In this document: positions 62,026 to 64,000 of the stretch, in pieces
How the letters are laid out: each line of letters begins with the position of its first letter
Numbering within the stretch: the first letter of the stretch is position 1
DNA from: Lachnospiraceae bacterium
GTDB lineage: Bacteria > Bacillota > Clostridia > Lachnospirales > Lachnospiraceae
Assembly: GCA_910575255.1 (NCBI GenBank)
Contig: CAJTEM010000007.1
Coordinates: forward strand, 62,001-126,000
DNA length: 64,000 bases
Direction of reading: 5' to 3'
The notes under the pieces: generated by a model
What the model was told of the DNA's origin: nothing
Seen by the model: the letters and a program-made list of their open reading frames with translations, nothing else
Databases searched by the model: none
Made by a program: the position numbers and the translations under genes

Positions 62026-63057
62026 CTATTGCCCCATATAATCCCTGTACCACTCAAAGAAATCTGCGGTGGTTGAAGTATTTTCTTCCGAAAATGTAAT
62101 CCGCTCCCAGATATCTCCTCCCAGATCTACCGAGTGCTCTGCCACAAAAACATCATAAATCTTGTGAAACGCCAGATTTTTCCTCTGCAGAGCCAGCTTT
62201 TGCTTCCGCTCCAGCGTCGCTTCCTCATCGTATTCATCAATGCATTTTACAATGCAGAAAGCATCCCCGTCCCGGATAATCGGGCCGATCTCTCCGGTCA
62301 TCAGCGAGAACACGGCATCCTCGTATTCCTGAGAGCGTTCCCCGCGTCCTATGGATTTCTCGATCTCACTGTCTTCTGATACGGCCCTTGCCACAACGCT
62401 GAAATCCACACCCTCTGTCATAACCCTTGTGTGAATCTCCTGTGCCTCATTGGAATCACTGACCCGAAGCTCCTGCACGGTAATCACCTTTGCCTCGCTG
62501 TCACTGATCTCCAGATCGATGTCCTTCGTCAGCTCTTCTACCAGCTTATTGGCACGATAATATTCTGCATAAAGTCCGTAGACCTCCTCCTGACTGATCC
62601 TGGTATAATTTTTATCCGCCTCAGTCAGACTTTCATAGTAATCCTCCGTCAGCTCCTGAATCCGCTCACGTTCCTGGCTGCTCAGCCCGATCTCCCGCTC
62701 ATCAGCCATCAGGTTCATCATCTTGACTTCTTCCAGAAAAGAACGCACCTCACCGAGCAGATAACTTTGAAAAGTAGTCCCCTTATCATCTAACGGAACC
62801 TCCCAGATCTGATCTGTATATACTGCACGGTAACGATTCATCTCAGTTGTCGCTATCAGCAGGATCTGGGCATCCGTATACTCTTCTACTGTCTGCACCT
62901 CAGAAGCCATCTGCACGCTTTCTCTGCACCCTCCTGACAGCAAGGCCATCAAAACTATCAACAGAAAAGACAGTATTCTTTCCCGCATGCTCCGCTCCCC
63001 GGCACTCTTCCCGGTCTTACCGCAGCTATCCTCTCTCCGTTCTCTCTGTTTCTCCAT
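62026..63057 (-). CDS. PrsA/SurA-like peptidyl-prolyl isomerase lipoprotein
   Basis: A 343-residue lipoprotein foldase. The signal (ILSFLLIVLMALLSGGC) follows a 25-residue polar N-region. A helical N-domain covers about 60-170, and a parvulin-type rotamase domain with ITVQELRVSD, VDFSVVARAVSEDSE, GRGERSQEYEDAVFSL and GPIIRDGDAFCIVKC spans about 175-275. The C-terminal part is helical. It probably helps fold exported proteins. The ATG at 63057 was chosen for AGGAG 8 nt upstream; the frame opens at 63093, overlapping the HAD gene. Confidence 0.85.
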   Translation of the reverse strand: MEKQRERREDSCGKTGKSAGERSMRERILSFLLIVLMALLSGGCRESVQMASEVQTVEEYTDAQILLIATTEMNRYRAVYTDQIWEVPLDDKGTTFQSYLLGEVRSFLEEVKMMNLMADEREIGLSSQERERIQELTEDYYESLTEADKNYTRISQEEVYGLYAEYYRANKLVEELTKDIDLEISDSEAKVITVQELRVSDSNEAQEIHTRVMTEGVDFSVVARAVSEDSEIEKSIGRGERSQEYEDAVFSLMTGEIGPIIRDGDAFCIVKCIDEYDEEATLERKQKLALQRKNLAFHKIYDVFVAEHSVDLGGDIWERITFSEENTSTTADFFEWYRDYMGQ

Positions 63058-63080
63058 AAAAACAAGCTCCTGTCGGTCTG

Positions 63081-63881
63081 TCAATCCGTGCATCCGTCCT
63101 CTGTTAACAACTTCAGTACCTTTAACACACCGTCTCTTACATTCACATCTGTCTGAAAACGCGCCGCTGCCTTGACCTCTGGTCTGGCATTTCCTACCGC
63201 AAAGCTATAATACGCCTGCTGCAGCATCTCGATATCGTTCATCTGATCCCCGAAAGCAATGGTTTCCCTTGGTGAGATCCCCAGGCTCTCCTGAAGGAGG
63301 CGGACTGCCTCCCCTTTGCTGACTCCCGATGCCATGCAGTCCATCCACATATCTCCGGAAATCGCAATCTTCAGATCTCCCTGATACTTCTCCCGCAATT
63401 CTCTGCTAGCCGCGTCAATCCCCGTTTTCCGATAAGCAGAAACCTTGATATAGGGTTCCTCCACCTGCATCACATCTTCCACCCGCTGCACGCAAAACTG
63501 ATATCCATTGACCAGCCAGTCATAAAACTCTTCACTGCCCTGATCGATATACAAGACATCCGGCCCGCTTACCAGAGGAATCAGTCCCGCATTCCGGATA
63601 TCCCGTACCATCTGCCGCACCACCTCGGGTTCTATGGTATTCAGAAAAAGATTCCGGCCATGAATCCCCACATAGGCCCCATTATCCGACAAATAGAAAA
63701 TCTTCTCCTTCACCCGGTCAAAAGTTTTTTCTATACTGACCCACTGCCGCCCGCTGGCAGCCGCGAACTGCATTCCCTGATTCCGCAACCTCAGAATCAC
63801 CTCCGGCAGCTCCGGATTCAGCATATTGTTCCCATCCTCCAGAAGTGTTCCGTCAATATCTGATACGATTAACTTTATCAT
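63081..63881 (-). CDS. Cof-type HAD hydrolase
   Basis: A 266-residue phosphatase of the HAD IIB (Cof) type. The nucleophile motif is IVSDIDGTLLEDG at the start, followed by AAASGRQWVSI (motif II), a cap domain, GVSKGEAVRLL (motif III Lys) and IAFGDQMNDIEML (motif IV). These enzymes dephosphorylate sugar phosphates or flavin-related metabolites; the substrate is not predictable. It is 23 bp before the foldase gene, so the genes are probably in one operon from the promoter at 63941-63969. Confidence 0.92.
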   Translation of the reverse strand: MIKLIVSDIDGTLLEDGNNMLNPELPEVILRLRNQGMQFAAASGRQWVSIEKTFDRVKEKIFYLSDNGAYVGIHGRNLFLNTIEPEVVRQMVRDIRNAGLIPLVSGPDVLYIDQGSEEFYDWLVNGYQFCVQRVEDVMQVEEPYIKVSAYRKTGIDAASRELREKYQGDLKIAISGDMWMDCMASGVSKGEAVRLLQESLGISPRETIAFGDQMNDIEMLQQAYYSFAVGNARPEVKAAARFQTDVNVRDGVLKVLKLLTEDGCTD

Positions 63882-63940
63882 AAACCTGTCCTCTCAGCTG
63901 ATTTATTTCCATACCATTATCATTTGCTGTTTGCATATTT

Positions 63941-63969
63941 AATATAAACCATGCAACATGAAAATGCAA
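63941..63969 (-). promoter_or_regulatory. Promoter of the HAD-foldase operon
   Basis: TTGCAT (63964-63969) and TATATT (63941-63946) are 17 bp apart on the minus strand, 60 bp before the HAD start codon. Confidence 0.6.
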
Positions 63970-64000
63970 CACACAAATCTTTTGCAGTTGACGGTAAAGA

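Noticed and set aside
1-64000. CRISPR arrays, tRNA or rRNA genes, prophage or intact insertion sequences
   Set aside because: No spaced direct-repeat arrays, cloverleaf genes, phage structural genes or transposases were seen on either strand. The tandem repeat at 21203 has no spacers.

Overview
The window looks like chromosomal DNA of a mid-GC Firmicute of class Clostridia, most probably Lachnospiraceae. The reasons are strong AGGAGG-type ribosome binding sites, the clostridial order rimP-nusA-ylxR-ylxQ-infB-rbfA-nrnA-truB-ribF, CIRCE control of htpG, cell-wall-binding repeat proteins, and families typical of gut clostridia (DUF1846, DUF3793, DUF4015, DUF5721). This is a judgement from family content; no taxonomic search was possible. 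I see no tRNA, rRNA, CRISPR array, intact transposase or prophage.

Layout. 1-5500: the 5' part of a DUF1653 gene, a DUF4015 lipoprotein, a two-domain lipoprotein and a DUF1846 protein. 5504-14870: the nine-gene translation operon on the minus strand, with a promoter and a leader hairpin before rimP and a terminator after ribF. 14926-18190: an AEC carrier and a YeiH-family exporter with a small membrane partner. 18213-23211: a Trk/Ktr potassium system and a ZnuABC-type metal importer whose ATPase gene ends in a 36-bp tandem repeat. 23291-25495: a repeat-rich stretch with a DUF3793 gene under a DtxR-like palindrome and a truncated DUF624 gene. 25656-28464: a MerR regulator and a surface protein with a MerR-type promoter. 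28536-32670: esterase, unknown membrane protein, 2-hydroxycarboxylate carrier and LysR regulator. 32926-41015: glycogen phosphorylase, AraC regulator, diguanylate cyclase, metallophosphoesterase and galactokinase. 41053-45478: a two-component system with exported partner proteins. 45658-49492: a radical SAM protein, a CapA-like protein and a DegV protein. 49614-53700: truncated genes on both sides of a two-gene RNA-repair operon (HD-kinase plus RNA ligase). 53723-61469: htpG and a duplicated htpG control region enclosing an A+T-rich cell-surface glycan island. 61420-63969: DUF5721, a PrsA/SurA-like foldase and a HAD phosphatase.

Two themes stand out. First, intergenic DNA carries at least two families of long inverted repeats. 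One (GTACGCC / GGGGAGGGCCGC and CCGGGGAACC modules) has full or partial copies near 470, 2621, 14926, 23291, 23469, 25220, 39430 and 45608, including a near-palindrome of about 276 bp. The other (TGTACTC...GAGTACA) is at 18089 and 41909. Second, the right third shows repeated rearrangement: truncated DUF624, Rpn, Gfo/Idh/MocA and MarR genes, and a stacked duplication at htpG in which two different cargoes sit between copies of the same flanks. The strongest candidate system is the HD-Pnk/RNA ligase pair; the least explained structures are the hairpin families and the stacked CIRCE locus.
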